A DNA stretch of 64,000 bases, taken from the NCBI RefSeq assembly GCF_000011365.1, contig NC_004463.1, positions 5,008,001 through 5,072,000 on the forward strand, given 5' to 3'. This stretch comes from Bradyrhizobium diazoefficiens USDA 110. Lineage in GTDB: Bacteria; Pseudomonadota; Alphaproteobacteria; Rhizobiales; Xanthobacteraceae. The notes under the pieces were generated by a model. It was not told the origin of the DNA, did not search any database, and saw nothing but the letters and a program-made list of their open reading frames with translations. The position numbers and the translations under genes are program-made. This document shows positions 43,472-52,303 of the stretch, one piece after another (position 1 is the first letter of the stretch; every line of letters starts with the position of its first letter).

Positions 43472-44461
43472 ATGGCGACCAACAAGAAGAAGATTTTCGT
43501 TACACAAACTTTGTCGCAAGGGGCCCGCACCCTCCTCACCCAGCGAGACGATATCGAGCTCGTGGAATTTGCGAACCTGATCTCGGCGAAGGATTTTCAG
43601 GCGCTGTTGAAGAGCCATGCCCCGGTTCATGGCGTGGCGCTCGGCGCCACCGCGTTCGGCGAGACCGAGCTTGAGGCCTCGAAGGACATGAAGGTGGTGA
43701 CGCGGATCGGCGTCGGCTACGACGCGGTTGACGTGCCCGCCCTCTCCCGCCGCAAGGTGCCGCTGATGGTCGCCGGCAGCGCGAATTCGCCCTCGGTCGC
43801 CGAGCAGGCGCTGTTCATGATGCTGACACTGGCAAAACGCGCGCAGGAGATGCATTCCTGCGTCAAGGACGGCAAATGGGCCGACCGTCTCGGCATGCTG
43901 CCGTTCGATCTCTACGGCAAGACCGTGCTGATCATCGGCTTCGGCCGCATCGGCACCCGCACCGCCAAGCGCTGCCTGGCGATGGAAATGAGGGTACAGG
44001 TCTACGATCCCTACAAGCCCGCCGCCGAGATCAAGGCCGCCGGCTACGAGCCCGTCGCCGATCTCGACGCTGCGTTGCCCCATGCCGACTTCGTCACCAT
44101 TCATTGTCCGAAGACGCCGGAAACGGTCGGCCTGTTTGACGCGGCCCGGATCGGCCGGATGAAGCCGAAATCCTATCTCATCAATACCGCACGCGGCGGC
44201 ATCGTGAAGGAAGCGGCGCTGTACGACGCGCTCACGTCCGGAAAGCTCGCCGGCGCCGGCATCGACGTGTTCGAGGTGGAGCCGCCGCCGGTCAGCAACG
44301 CGCTGTTCGCGCTGCCCAACGTCATCATGGCCCCGCATGTCGCGGGCGTCACGGTCGAGGCGGTGAGCCGCATGAGCGAACAGACCGCGCGCAACATCCT
44401 GAGCGTGCTGGACGGCGATCCTATCCGGCAGAACATCATCAATCAGGACGTGCTGGGCTGA
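43472..44461 (+). CDS. D-isomer 2-hydroxyacid dehydrogenase
   Basis: 329 aa. NAD-binding VLIIGFGRIGTRTAKRCLAM; catalytic Arg in INTARGGIVKEAALY, Glu in FEVEPPPV and His in MAPHVAGVTV. Reduces 2-keto acids or oxidises D-2-hydroxyacids; phosphoglycerate dehydrogenase-like without an ACT domain. 34 bp after the ATPase, so it may handle the imported substrate. Followed by a terminator. Confidence 0.9.
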   Translation: MATNKKKIFVTQTLSQGARTLLTQRDDIELVEFANLISAKDFQALLKSHAPVHGVALGATAFGETELEASKDMKVVTRIGVGYDAVDVPALSRRKVPLMVAGSANSPSVAEQALFMMLTLAKRAQEMHSCVKDGKWADRLGMLPFDLYGKTVLIIGFGRIGTRTAKRCLAMEMRVQVYDPYKPAAEIKAAGYEPVADLDAALPHADFVTIHCPKTPETVGLFDAARIGRMKPKSYLINTARGGIVKEAALYDALTSGKLAGAGIDVFEVEPPPVSNALFALPNVIMAPHVAGVTVEAVSRMSEQTARNILSVLDGDPIRQNIINQDVLG

Positions 44462-44470
44462 CCAAACCGC

Positions 44471-44497
44471 AAGGCGGGCGGCCCATCCGCCCGCCTT
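44471..44497 (+). terminator. terminator after the sugar operon
   Basis: 11-bp stem AAGGCGGGCGG / CCGCCCGCCTT with a 5-nt loop, ten bp after the dehydrogenase stop. The T-tail is short, but the stem is very stable. Confidence 0.75.
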
Positions 44498-44630
44498 CGG
44501 AACGCCAGAATGCGTCCCATTTTGGTGCAGATCGAGCCCCAACTCAGCCTTAATCAAACCCGCGTAATATGCCGAGCCGCGGCGGCAGTGGGACAGACTT
44601 GCCGGCCACGTCGAGCTGGAGGATGGACCC

Positions 44631-45116
44631 TTGGCAGAAATCGACCCGACCGACCACGCGCTGGCGACCATCGCCAGCATCCTGGAGCACCCCGAGCCCG
44701 TCCTCGTCGTCCGCGACGCCGAAACGGAAACGGCGGCTGCCGATGAGCATTCGGTCGTCGACGAGCATGCGGTCGTCGACGAGCATCCGGTTGCCGATGA
44801 GCATCCGGTGGTCGAGGAGCAGCCGCTGGTGCCGGAGCACACCGATGCCGACGGCTACAGCAAGGTCGGTCCCGGGCCGATGGTTGCGATCCGCCTCAAA
44901 TGGACGGTCCATCGCGGCGATGACGACCAGTACTACGTCCACGAGACCATCGGCGAGCAGTCCGCGCCGGTCATCAGCGGCCCCATGACGAGCGACGCCG
45001 CCGTGCATTTCGTCGACACGCACGAGGACGAGGCGCACAGGCGTTTCGAGCTGCTGCGCAGCGAGATCGCCGGCCGCAGCTCGCTCGCCGAGTTCGAACG
45101 CAAGGGCGAAGCCTAA
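44631..45116 (+). CDS. acidic protein with DEHPVV repeats
   Basis: 161 aa from TTG 44631, chosen because GGAGG lies 9 nt before it. Residues ~37-70 repeat a six-residue unit: DEHSVV DEHAVV DEHPVA, DEHPVV EEQPLV PEH. The C-terminal ~90 residues look folded (VAIRLKWTVHRGDDDQYYVH; AAVHFVDTHEDEAHRRFELL). No signal peptide. Function unknown; the repeat is encoded by an 18-bp tandem unit and may vary between strains. Confidence 0.6.
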   Translation: MAEIDPTDHALATIASILEHPEPVLVVRDAETETAAADEHSVVDEHAVVDEHPVADEHPVVEEQPLVPEHTDADGYSKVGPGPMVAIRLKWTVHRGDDDQYYVHETIGEQSAPVISGPMTSDAAVHFVDTHEDEAHRRFELLRSEIAGRSSLAEFERKGEA

Positions 45117-45124
45117 AGCGCGAT

Positions 45125-45640
45125 CTAGCGCTCGCGGGGCCCGAGAAAATCCCGCTTCACGAGCTCGACGCCTGCGTGCCGCAACAGGTCGTAGGCCGTC
45201 GTGACGTGAAAGAAAAACTGCGGGACGCTGAACGTCAGCAGCAGCGTCCGTCCGGTGAAGGGCAGCTCGGTTCCGTTCTTCAGCCTGAAGAAGACATTCA
45301 GCTCCGCCGCCGCGTCGATCTCGGCCCGCGGCAGGCCCTCGATGAACTCGATTGACGTTGCGATACGCGCCTGAAGCCCGGCCATGTCGTGCTCCAGCGC
45401 CGGCAGCGTCACCGGCTCGCGCTGCGCCAGCAAGGCCGGAGCGACCGTTGCATGGCGGCAGGCCTCACCGACCTGCTGCGCCAGGTCGTACATGTTGGGT
45501 GCGAGGCGCATGCCGAGCAGGACCGCCGGGTTGAATTTGCGGGTCTCGGCGTAGGCCACGCCCTTGTCGAGCAGCGCGGACAGGTTGCGTAAGTACGGCA
45601 CAAAGAGGCCGACCGAGGCCTCGTACATCGAGATCGTCAC
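45125..45640 (-). CDS. DUF1993 family protein
   Basis: 171 aa from GTG 45640 (VTISMYEASVGLFVPYLRNL), the start typical of DUF1993. Four-helix bundle pattern, with His in HDMAGLQARI, plus FSVPQFFFHVTTAYDLLRHA near the C-terminus; related to DinB-like proteins. Function unknown. The frame is open to 45802 upstream but that part does not look protein-like. Confidence 0.85.
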   Translation of the reverse strand: MTISMYEASVGLFVPYLRNLSALLDKGVAYAETRKFNPAVLLGMRLAPNMYDLAQQVGEACRHATVAPALLAQREPVTLPALEHDMAGLQARIATSIEFIEGLPRAEIDAAAELNVFFRLKNGTELPFTGRTLLLTFSVPQFFFHVTTAYDLLRHAGVELVKRDFLGPRER

Positions 45641-45742
45641 CTCGGGATTCCTTTCAATTCTGCCTCGCCAGCGGCGGGCATCTGGTCTAAATCCACGTCT
45701 GAAGAGCTGCACAATGACAGCTTGGGCTTGGGTGGAGAAGAG

Positions 45743-46525
45743 ATGACCGTTCGATTCCTGTCGGCTTTGGCCGTGGCGCTGCTGATGAACCTTTCGGCCC
45801 ACGCACAGCAGGCGGCGCCGTCGCGCCTCGACGAGATCATGAAGCGCGGCACATTACGTGTCGGGATGACCGGCGACTACAAGCCCTTCACCTATCTGGA
45901 CAAGGCCACGCAGCAGTTCAGCGGCTTCGACGTCGACATGGCGGAGGCGCTCGGCAAGGCGCTGGGCGTCAAGGTCGAGTTCGTGCCGACGGCCTGGCCG
46001 AAGCTGATGAAGGATTTCGAGGCCGACCAGTTCGACATCGCCATGGGCGGCGTCTCGGTGACGCTCGACCGGCAGAGGAAAGGCTTCTTCTCGATGCCGA
46101 TCATGCGCGAAGGCAAGACGCCGATCGCGCGCTGCGCCGATGTCGGCAAGTACCAGACGCTCCCTGATATCGACAAGAAGGGCACCCGCGTCATCGTCAA
46201 TCCCGGCGGCACCAACGAGCGTTTCGCCCGCGCCAACATCAAGGACGCCGACATCACCGTCTTCGCCGACAATACCGTGATCTTCGACGAGATCGCCAAG
46301 GGCAATGCCGATTTGATGATGACGGACGCTTCCGAGACGCGCTACCAGCAGAAGCAGCATCAAGGCGTGCTGTGCGCGGTGCATCCGGAAAAACCGTTCG
46401 ACTTCTCCGAGAAGGCCTATTGGCTCCAGCGAGACATGGCGCTGAAGGCCTTCGTCGACCAGTGGCTGCACATTTCCATGGAGGACGGCAGCTACAGGAA
46501 GATCTACGCCGCCTGGTTCGACTAG
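45743..46525 (+). CDS. PheC-like periplasmic cyclohexadienyl dehydratase
   Basis: 260 aa. Signal MTVRFLSALAVALLMNLSAH, cleaved near HAQ. The mature part has a solute-binding-protein fold. LRVGMTGDYKPFTYLD, FDIAMGGVSVTLDRQR, IVNPGGTNERFARANI, DLMMTDASETRYQQ and DQWLH fit the PheC (prephenate/arogenate dehydratase) subgroup better than ordinary amino acid transport proteins. No transporter genes are adjacent. If right, it acts in the periplasm on aromatic precursors. Confidence 0.7.
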   Translation: MTVRFLSALAVALLMNLSAHAQQAAPSRLDEIMKRGTLRVGMTGDYKPFTYLDKATQQFSGFDVDMAEALGKALGVKVEFVPTAWPKLMKDFEADQFDIAMGGVSVTLDRQRKGFFSMPIMREGKTPIARCADVGKYQTLPDIDKKGTRVIVNPGGTNERFARANIKDADITVFADNTVIFDEIAKGNADLMMTDASETRYQQKQHQGVLCAVHPEKPFDFSEKAYWLQRDMALKAFVDQWLHISMEDGSYRKIYAAWFD

Positions 46526-46580
46526 AGCGTCTTCGAGCGAAATGGGTATCGGTTCGCGCGTTCCGATTCCATCGGAACGG
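46522..46580. repeat. shorter copy of the palindromic repeat
   Basis: GCGTCTTCGAGCGAAATGGG then CGGTTCGCG and GTTCCGATTCCATCGGAACG align to parts of 24857-24958 while lacking about 44 internal bases. It starts in the stop codon of the PheC-like gene. Confidence 0.6.
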
Positions 46581-46680
46581 GACTGTGGACCGCGTCCTCC
46601 TGTCGCTTGCTTCGGCCAAATTGTGGACGGGTTCCGGGCGCATTGAACCCGAACCCGCCGGAGCACGACTCATACGGATG

Positions 46681-46700
46681 AAAGTGATCTAGATCACTTT
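46681..46700. other. 20-bp perfect palindrome
   Basis: AAAGTGATCTAGATCACTTT, followed by TT. It is 60 bp before the DUF2147 gene. Could be an operator or a rightward terminator for the PheC-like gene; probably part of the repeat that begins at 46522. Confidence 0.55.
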
Positions 46701-46759
46701 TTGCGATCGCGCCGGGGCGTATGCGTCGGTCCGGGGACCATCTGTTCAGGAGATGCGAA

Positions 46760-47620
46760 ATGAGGAAGCTGTTGGCCACGGCCGCATTCCTTTTGGCGAG
46801 CACCGCTGCGCAAGCGCAGTACACCTTCGAATATGGCGGGCGCACCATCCGCATCGATCCCGACCGGGGCACGGTGTCGATCCCCGGCGTCTATGACAAC
46901 ACCGGCCAGGGCAAGGCCAAGAAGGCCAAGAAGAACGAGACAAGTCCGGGCCAGCAGGCGCCGCAAGAGGCCAAGGCCGATCCGCAAGCCCCGGCTGCTC
47001 CGGCGCCTCCACCGGCCGCTGCTACAGCGCCGCCCGCAGCCGTGCAGGCTCCCGCGCCGCCCGTCGTGGCCGCACCGCCTCCCGCGCCACCTGCTCCGCC
47101 GCCGGCGACTGCCAATGCTGCACCGGCTGATACGGCCGTCGTGCCTCCGCCCGCACCGCCTCCGGCCCCTGCTCCCGTCGAGCAGCAAGCAGCTCCCGTG
47201 GCGCCGCCCCCGCCGGCCGCTGCGGCTGTTGCGCCACCCGCGCCGGCGCCTGCCCCCGCACCCGTTCAGTCGGCCGCTGTCGCGCCACCGGCTCCCGCTG
47301 CTGCACCGACGCGCGACCTCAATTCGCCGCTCGGCATCTGGCTCACCGAGGAGAAGGAAGGCAAGGTGCGCATCGAGCAATGCGGCAACAACCTCTGTGG
47401 CTATTCGGTCGACAGCAAGTCGAACCAGAACGGCGAGCAGGTCCTGATCAACATGAAGCCCGGCAAGGACCAGAAATGGTCCGGCCGCATCCTCGATCCC
47501 AACACCGGCTCGACCTACGATTCGACGATCGCCATGAAGGGTACGGATCGCCTGCGCGTGCAGGGCTGCGCCTTCGGCGGCATGTTCTGCGGCGGCCAGA
47601 CCTGGACGCGGGTGAACTAA
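46760..47620 (+). CDS. secreted DUF2147 protein with a long Pro/Ala linker
   Basis: 286 aa from ATG 46760 (AGGAGATG upstream). Signal MRKLLATAAFLLASTAAQAQ. Residues ~65-190 are almost only Pro, Ala and Val (PAAPAPPPAAATAPPAAVQA). The C-terminal ~95 residues (LGIWLTEEKEGKVRIEQCGN; YDSTIAMKGTDRLRVQGCAF) are a DUF2147 domain. The linker could span the peptidoglycan. Exported; function unknown. Confidence 0.8.
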   Translation: MRKLLATAAFLLASTAAQAQYTFEYGGRTIRIDPDRGTVSIPGVYDNTGQGKAKKAKKNETSPGQQAPQEAKADPQAPAAPAPPPAAATAPPAAVQAPAPPVVAAPPPAPPAPPPATANAAPADTAVVPPPAPPPAPAPVEQQAAPVAPPPPAAAAVAPPAPAPAPAPVQSAAVAPPAPAAAPTRDLNSPLGIWLTEEKEGKVRIEQCGNNLCGYSVDSKSNQNGEQVLINMKPGKDQKWSGRILDPNTGSTYDSTIAMKGTDRLRVQGCAFGGMFCGGQTWTRVN

Positions 47621-47648
47621 GCTCGGCTTCGACACTTTGACGGAGACA

Positions 47649-47679
47649 AGGGGCCCGTGATCCGGGCCCCTTTGCTTTT
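47649..47679 (+). terminator. terminator of the DUF2147 gene
   Basis: 7-bp GC stem GGGGCCC / GGGCCCC around GTGATCC, then TTTGCTTTT. 28 bp after the stop. Confidence 0.85.
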
Positions 47680-47801
47680 GCCCGCGGTGTCATCGCGAGG
47701 TGCGCCACCTCACAGAGCCTGCTGCGCGCGTGACAGCCCTCACATCGCCGGTTGCGCAACCCATGCCACGATCGCCGCATGGTCAACCCCAGGGGCGTGT
47801 C

Positions 47802-48158
47802 ATGAACGGTTTTCGCAAAGGTCTCTTCGCCACGATTGTCGCCATCGCCTTCCCGCTCACGCAGGCAGGCGCAACGACAAGCACTTTCGACGGGACATGG
47901 AACGTCCGCATCTCGTCATCGAGCGAGACCTGCGGCAACGGCGCGACCGTCGCGATCGGCATCAACAACGGTCAGATCGCCTCGAGCAGCGCCGCGGTGT
48001 CCGCATCCGGCCGCGTCGCCGATGCCGGCAGCATCAACGTCACCTTGAGCACCGGCATCAAGCGTGCAGTCGGCTTCGGCCGGCTGAGCGGCACGTCCGG
48101 CTCCGGCACATGGCGCGGGGCCCTTTGCACCGGCACGTGGACGGCGGAGCGGATTTAG
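47802..48158 (+). CDS. small secreted protein
   Basis: 118 aa from ATG 47802 (AGGGGCGTGTC upstream). MNGFRKGLFATIVAIAFPLT with cleavage near GATTS. Mature part is Ser/Gly-rich with two Cys (SSETCGNG, GALCTGTW) and FDGTWNVRISSS, a lipocalin- or barrel-like pattern. Function unknown. Confidence 0.65.
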   Translation: MNGFRKGLFATIVAIAFPLTQAGATTSTFDGTWNVRISSSSETCGNGATVAIGINNGQIASSSAAVSASGRVADAGSINVTLSTGIKRAVGFGRLSGTSGSGTWRGALCTGTWTAERI

Positions 48159-48171
48159 GCTCCGGATCGCC

Positions 48172-48197
48172 GACGCATCGCCATGGGGCGATGCGTC
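48172..48197. terminator. hairpin between convergent genes
   Basis: 11-bp stem GACGCATCGCC / GGCGATGCGTC with a 4-nt loop; then TTGTCC. It is 13 bp past the secreted protein and 18 bp from the cupin stop, so it may serve both. Confidence 0.7.
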
Positions 48198-48215
48198 TTG
48201 TCCGGGGCGCGAGCG

Positions 48216-48620
48216 CTAACCCAGCGCTGCGCCATACTCCGCGTCGGTGACCGGCTCCAGCCAGGTCGAGTAGACGCCGTCGAGCGCTTCCTGCATGGCG
48301 ATGTGGCACATGCCGTTGGTCGGCGATGCTCCGTGCCAGTGCAGCTCGCCCGGCGGAATCCAGACGGTGTCGCCGGGGCGGATCTCGCGGACCGGTCCGC
48401 CCTTGGTCTGAACGCGCCCGACGCCGGAGATGACGTAGAGCGTCTGCCCGAGCGGATGGTGATGCCAGTTGGTGCGCGCGCCGGGCTCGAATGCGACGCG
48501 CGAGCAGTTCAGCCGTGCTGGCGCGGGCGCCATGATCACGGGATCCTGCCACACGGTGCCGGTGAAGTTTTCCTTGGGCGCGCGGCGGGTCGGCCGCGTG
48601 CCTGCGACAGTGATATCCAT
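48216..48620 (-). CDS. cupin-domain protein, hydroxynitrile lyase-like
   Basis: 134 aa. Single cupin with TNWHHHPLGQTLYVISGVGR (metal His and Gln), RPGDTVWIPPGELHWHGA (second His motif). It resembles the cupin (R)-selective hydroxynitrile lyases and carboxymuconolactone-linked cupins. 16 bp downstream of the RraA-like gene, so the two likely share a pathway, perhaps hydroxyacid breakdown. Substrate unknown. Confidence 0.75.
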   Translation of the reverse strand: MDITVAGTRPTRRAPKENFTGTVWQDPVIMAPAPARLNCSRVAFEPGARTNWHHHPLGQTLYVISGVGRVQTKGGPVREIRPGDTVWIPPGELHWHGASPTNGMCHIAMQEALDGVYSTWLEPVTDAEYGAALG

Positions 48621-48636
48621 GGTATCCTCGCTTCTG

Positions 48637-49335
48637 TTACTTCTTGCTGGCGGCGTAACGCGCCTTGGTCTCGGCGTTCATGGGATAGAGCCCCGGCAAC
48701 ACCGCGCCGTTGTTCACCTCGTTGACGATCCAGGCTTCCATCCGCTCCTGCTCGACGCCCTCGTTGAGCACGTGATCGAGCATCGCCTGCGGGATCAGCA
48801 CGCAGCCGTCCTGGTCGGCGACGACGATGTCGTTCGGGAACACGGCGACGCCGCCGCAGCCGATCGGCTCGCCCCAGCCAACGAAGGTCAGGCCCGCCAC
48901 CGACGGCGGCGCGGCATAGCCGTCGCACCAGACCGGAAGATTGGTGCCGAGCACGCCCTCGACGTCACGCACGACGCCGTCGGTGACGAGCGCGGTGACG
49001 CCGCGCTTCATCATGCGCGCACAAAGGATGTCGCCGAAGATGCCGGCATCGGTGATGCCCATGGCATCGACCACGGCGATGCAGCCCTCCGGCATCGCCT
49101 CGATCGCGGTGCGGGTCGAGATCGGCGACGACCAGGATTCCGGCGTCGCCAGATCCTCGCGCGCCGGCACGAAGCGCAGTGTGAAGGCAGGTCCCACCAG
49201 CCGCGGCAAGCCCGGGCGCAGCGGGCGCGCACCGCGCATCCACACGTTACGCAGGCCCTTCTTCAGCAGGACCGTGGTGATGGTGGCAGTGGTGATGCCG
49301 GCGAGGGTCTTGCGGGCTTCGGGGGACAGCGACAT
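48637..49335 (-). CDS. RraA-family aldolase-like protein
   Basis: 232 aa from ATG 49335. MSLSPEARKTLAGITTATIT starts the domain; GIFGDILCARMMKRGVTALV, TDGVVRDVEGV and VVADQDGCVLIPQAML are the RraA/HMG aldolase motifs, including the metal-site Asp. Members include regulators of RNase E and 4-hydroxy-4-methyl-2-oxoglutarate aldolases. The extended N-terminus and cupin neighbour favour an enzyme role. Confidence 0.85.
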   Translation of the reverse strand: MSLSPEARKTLAGITTATITTVLLKKGLRNVWMRGARPLRPGLPRLVGPAFTLRFVPAREDLATPESWSSPISTRTAIEAMPEGCIAVVDAMGITDAGIFGDILCARMMKRGVTALVTDGVVRDVEGVLGTNLPVWCDGYAAPPSVAGLTFVGWGEPIGCGGVAVFPNDIVVADQDGCVLIPQAMLDHVLNEGVEQERMEAWIVNEVNNGAVLPGLYPMNAETKARYAASKK

Positions 49336-49441
49336 GGAAACAGACGAGCTCCGGATGGGCGGGAAAGAACGCGCGCATCTTGCGAGCCGGGCGCTTTCCG
49401 TCAAGGGCCAAGAACGCAGGGCCGCAGGGCGGTTATGCGAC

Positions 49442-49462
49442 GCGATAACAAGGCTTTATCGC
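49442..49462. promoter_or_regulatory. operator-like inverted repeat
   Basis: GCGATAA-7 bp-TTATCGC between the divergent RraA and pxpB genes. A/T-rich DNA follows (GCATTAATTTATTGG), fitting a promoter for pxpB. The regulator is not identified. Confidence 0.5.
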
Positions 49463-49583
49463 TTCCCCTTGCATTAATTTATTGGACTTGCGCGCGCATT
49501 TACGCGAAGCAGGGATCAGCGGAACTCAAGGCTGAGCCCGCGTTTCCTGAGAAGCCCGATTTCGACAGCGCTTTGACAGTTCA

Positions 49584-50315
49584 ATGGCCGCGACGCTTCC
49601 CCCGCCCCGCCTTCTGCCCAGTGGCGACAGCGCCGTCACGGTCGAGTTCAGCCGCACCATCGACGATGCTGCCAACCAGCGCGTGCTGGCACTCGACAAG
49701 GCGCTCGCGGCAAGCCCCATCGACGGCATCACCGAGACCGTGCCGACCTATCGCTCGCTGCTGGTGCACTACGATCCCGGCAAGATCGGCTTCGAGGCGC
49801 TCGGCGAAAAGATCCTCCCGATCGCGACCCAGCCGCTGCCGCCGGCCACCAGGACGCGCCGCTGGCGCATCCCCGTCGCCTATGGCGGCGAGCATGGCAT
49901 CGACCTCGAGGATATCGCCAAGGCGCTGAGCACAACGCCTGACGACATCGTCGCCCGGCACGTCGCCGGCGACTACAAGGTTGCCATGATCGGCTTCACG
50001 CCGGGCTGGTCCTATCTCAGCGGCCTGGACAAATCCCTGCACATGTCGCGGCGGCAGAACCCGCGGCTGCTGACGCCGGCCGGCACGATCTCGATCGGCG
50101 GCATCCAGGCCGGCATCCAGTGCCTGGCCGCCCCGAGCGGCTGGCACCTGCTCGGCCGCACCCCGGTGCGGACCTATCAGCTCCACCGCAATCCGACCTT
50201 CCTGACCGAACCCGGTGATCGCGTGACGTTTTTCGCCATCGACCACAAGACGTTCGAGGAACAGGACCGCGCCGCCGAGGCCGGCGAGATCATCGCCGAG
50301 CAGGTGGTCGCATGA
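49584..50315 (+). CDS. pxpB: 5-oxoprolinase subunit PxpB
   Basis: 243 aa. LLPSGDSAVTVEFSRTIDDA and PVAYGGEHGIDLEDIAK are the KipI/PxpB signatures; the cyclophilin-like C-terminus has GFTPGWSYLSGLD, RQNPRLLTPAGTISIGG. With PxpA and PxpC it hydrolyses 5-oxoproline to glutamate using ATP. The stop overlaps pxpC by ATGA. Confidence 0.93.
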   Translation: MAATLPPPRLLPSGDSAVTVEFSRTIDDAANQRVLALDKALAASPIDGITETVPTYRSLLVHYDPGKIGFEALGEKILPIATQPLPPATRTRRWRIPVAYGGEHGIDLEDIAKALSTTPDDIVARHVAGDYKVAMIGFTPGWSYLSGLDKSLHMSRRQNPRLLTPAGTISIGGIQAGIQCLAAPSGWHLLGRTPVRTYQLHRNPTFLTEPGDRVTFFAIDHKTFEEQDRAAEAGEIIAEQVVA

Positions 50316-51349
50316 GCCGGCTCATCGTCGCCAGCATCGGCCCTGCAAGCTCCGTCCAGGATGGCGGACGGCACGGTGCACAGCGCTACGGCTTGACCGT
50401 GAGCGGGGCGATGGACCGTCTGTCGCTCGCGGCCGCGAATACGCTGGTCGGCAACGAGCCGTTCGCGGCCAGTGTCGAGATCGGCCCGTTCGGCGCCACC
50501 TTCACCGCCCGTGACGGCGCCGTGCGCGTGGCGATTGCCGGCGCGCCGCGCAATGCCGACGTCGCGGGGCGACCGGTCGTCATGGACACATCGGTGACGC
50601 TGAAGGACGGCGAGACCCTGACGCTCGGCTTCGCCCGCGGTGGCGCCTTCACCTATCTCGCGATCGAAGGCGGGATCAAGGGCGAGCCGGTGTTCGGCAG
50701 CCTCGCGGTCAATGCCCGCGCCGGCCTCGGCAGCCCCTACCCGCGCCCGCTCCAGGCCGGTGATGAGTTCAGCGTCGATGCCGCGAGCGGCGCGGCGGAG
50801 CTGCGCATCGAGCTGCCGAAGCCCGTGAGCGGTCCGATCCGCGTCGTGCTGGGCCCGCAGGACGACGAGTTCGACGACGCCAACAAGGCACTGTTCCTGG
50901 ACAGCGAGTGGAAGATCTCGGCGACATCAGACCGCATGGGCTACCGGCTCGAAGGCCCCGCGATCAAGCACCTGCACGGCCACAACATCGTCTCCGACGG
51001 CACCGTCAACGGCAGCATCCAGGTGCCCGGCAACGGCTCGCCGATCGCGCTGATGATGGACCGCGGCACCTCCGGCGGCTATCCGAAGATCGCAACCGTG
51101 ATCACGGCCGATGTCGGCCGTCTGGCGCAGACCTCGGCGGGGACCGCCTTCCGCTTCAAGGCTGTGAGCATGGCGGAGGCCCAGGACGAGGCGCGCAAAT
51201 TCGCGCAAGCCATCCGCAGCCTGCCCGATCGCCTCCGCTCCGCCGACACCGTCGCGCTCAACATCGAGGCGCTCAGCGATGCTAACGTCGCGGGCTATGC
51301 GGTCAGCGCGGTGGATGCCGGAACGTGGCAGGTCACGGCGGAGCCGTAA
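50312..51349 (+). CDS. pxpC: 5-oxoprolinase subunit PxpC
   Basis: 345 aa of the KipA/biotin-dependent carboxyltransferase-like family. GPASSVQDGGRHGAQRYGLT, MDRLSLAAANTLVGNE and PIALMMDRGTSGGYPKIATV are family motifs. Coupled to pxpB by a 4-bp overlap. Confidence 0.94.
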   Translation: MSRLIVASIGPASSVQDGGRHGAQRYGLTVSGAMDRLSLAAANTLVGNEPFAASVEIGPFGATFTARDGAVRVAIAGAPRNADVAGRPVVMDTSVTLKDGETLTLGFARGGAFTYLAIEGGIKGEPVFGSLAVNARAGLGSPYPRPLQAGDEFSVDAASGAAELRIELPKPVSGPIRVVLGPQDDEFDDANKALFLDSEWKISATSDRMGYRLEGPAIKHLHGHNIVSDGTVNGSIQVPGNGSPIALMMDRGTSGGYPKIATVITADVGRLAQTSAGTAFRFKAVSMAEAQDEARKFAQAIRSLPDRLRSADTVALNIEALSDANVAGYAVSAVDAGTWQVTAEP

Positions 51350-51379
51350 CGACAAGACGACCAGAGGCGGAGAGCAACC

Positions 51380-52150
51380 ATGAAGACGATCGATCTCAAT
51401 TGCGACCTCGGCGAAGGTTTTGGCGCGTGGGAGATGGGCAACGACGCCGCGATGATCGAGCTGGCGAGCTCGGTCAACGTCGCCTGCGGCTTCCATGCCG
51501 GCGATCCCGACATCATGCGCAGGACGGTCGAGCTGGCGAAAGCACGCGGCGTTTCGGTCGGCGCGCACCCCGGATATCGCGACCTCCACGGCTTCGGCCG
51601 GCATCCGATCGCGGGCCTGAAGGCCTCCGAGATCGAGAACCTCGTCGCCTACCAGATCGGCGCGCTGCAGGCGATCGCGACCGCGGCCGGCCACAAGGTC
51701 ACGCATGTGAAGGCGCATGGCGCGCTCTCCAACGTCGCCTGCGAGGACGACATGACGGCGAAGGCGATTGCCGCCGGCATCAAGGCGGTCGATCCCAGCC
51801 TGATCTTCGTCGTGCTCGCCAATTCGAAGCTGGTGAAGGCCGGCGAAGCGGCCAATCTGCCGATGGTGCACGAGGTGTTCGCCGACCGCGCCTATGAGGA
51901 CGACGGCAATCTCGTCTCGCGCAAGAAGCCCGGCGCGGTGCTGCACGATGCCAAGGCGATTGCCGACCGCGTGGTGCGCATGGTGCAGGACGGCGCGGTG
52001 GTGTCCGTGACGGGCAAGGTGATCAAGATGCGGACGGATACGGTCTGCATCCACGGCGATACGCATGGCGCGGTCGAGATCGCGCGGACCTTGCGTCAGG
52101 CGTTGAAGGATGCGGGGATCGAAGTCGCGCCGTTCAAGCGCGGGGCGTAA
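51380..52150 (+). CDS. pxpA: 5-oxoprolinase subunit PxpA (LamB/YcsF)
   Basis: 256 aa. [54 protein letters not shown] and VKAHGALSN are the LamB/YcsF motifs. GGAGAG lies 8 nt before ATG. Third gene of the pxpBCA operon. Confidence 0.96.
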   Translation: MKTIDLNCDLGEGFGAWEMGNDAAMIELASSVNVACGFHAGDPDIMRRTVELAKARGVSVGAHPGYRDLHGFGRHPIAGLKASEIENLVAYQIGALQAIATAAGHKVTHVKAHGALSNVACEDDMTAKAIAAGIKAVDPSLIFVVLANSKLVKAGEAANLPMVHEVFADRAYEDDGNLVSRKKPGAVLHDAKAIADRVVRMVQDGAVVSVTGKVIKMRTDTVCIHGDTHGAVEIARTLRQALKDAGIEVAPFKRGA

Positions 52151-52303
52151 TCAGAATGGGTGCACCGAGAGCGTGCCGAACACGATCGCGGCGATGACCG
52201 CGAAGGCGCTGTAGAGCCCGACGTGGTGCATGCTCGCCCCGGTCCGGCGCGAGAGCGAGCGCGCGTAGAAGTGCAGCCTGGCTTCCGCCGATAGTTCGCG
52301 CAT
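52151..52303 (-). CDS. 50-aa membrane small protein
   Basis: MRELSAEARLHFYARSLSRR, then a hydrophobic helix (YSAFAVIAAIVFGTL) ending SVHPF. Its stop abuts the pxpA stop tail-to-tail. Basic, amphipathic start and C-terminal helix. It looks like a member of a conserved small-protein family of the genus; function unknown. Confidence 0.65.
   Translation of the reverse strand: MRELSAEARLHFYARSLSRRTGASMHHVGLYSAFAVIAAIVFGTLSVHPF

Noticed and set aside
46833..47447. Arg/Pro-rich frame over the DUF2147 gene
   Set aside because: A frame shadow of the Pro/Ala linker; the signal peptide and DUF2147 domain are in the other frame.
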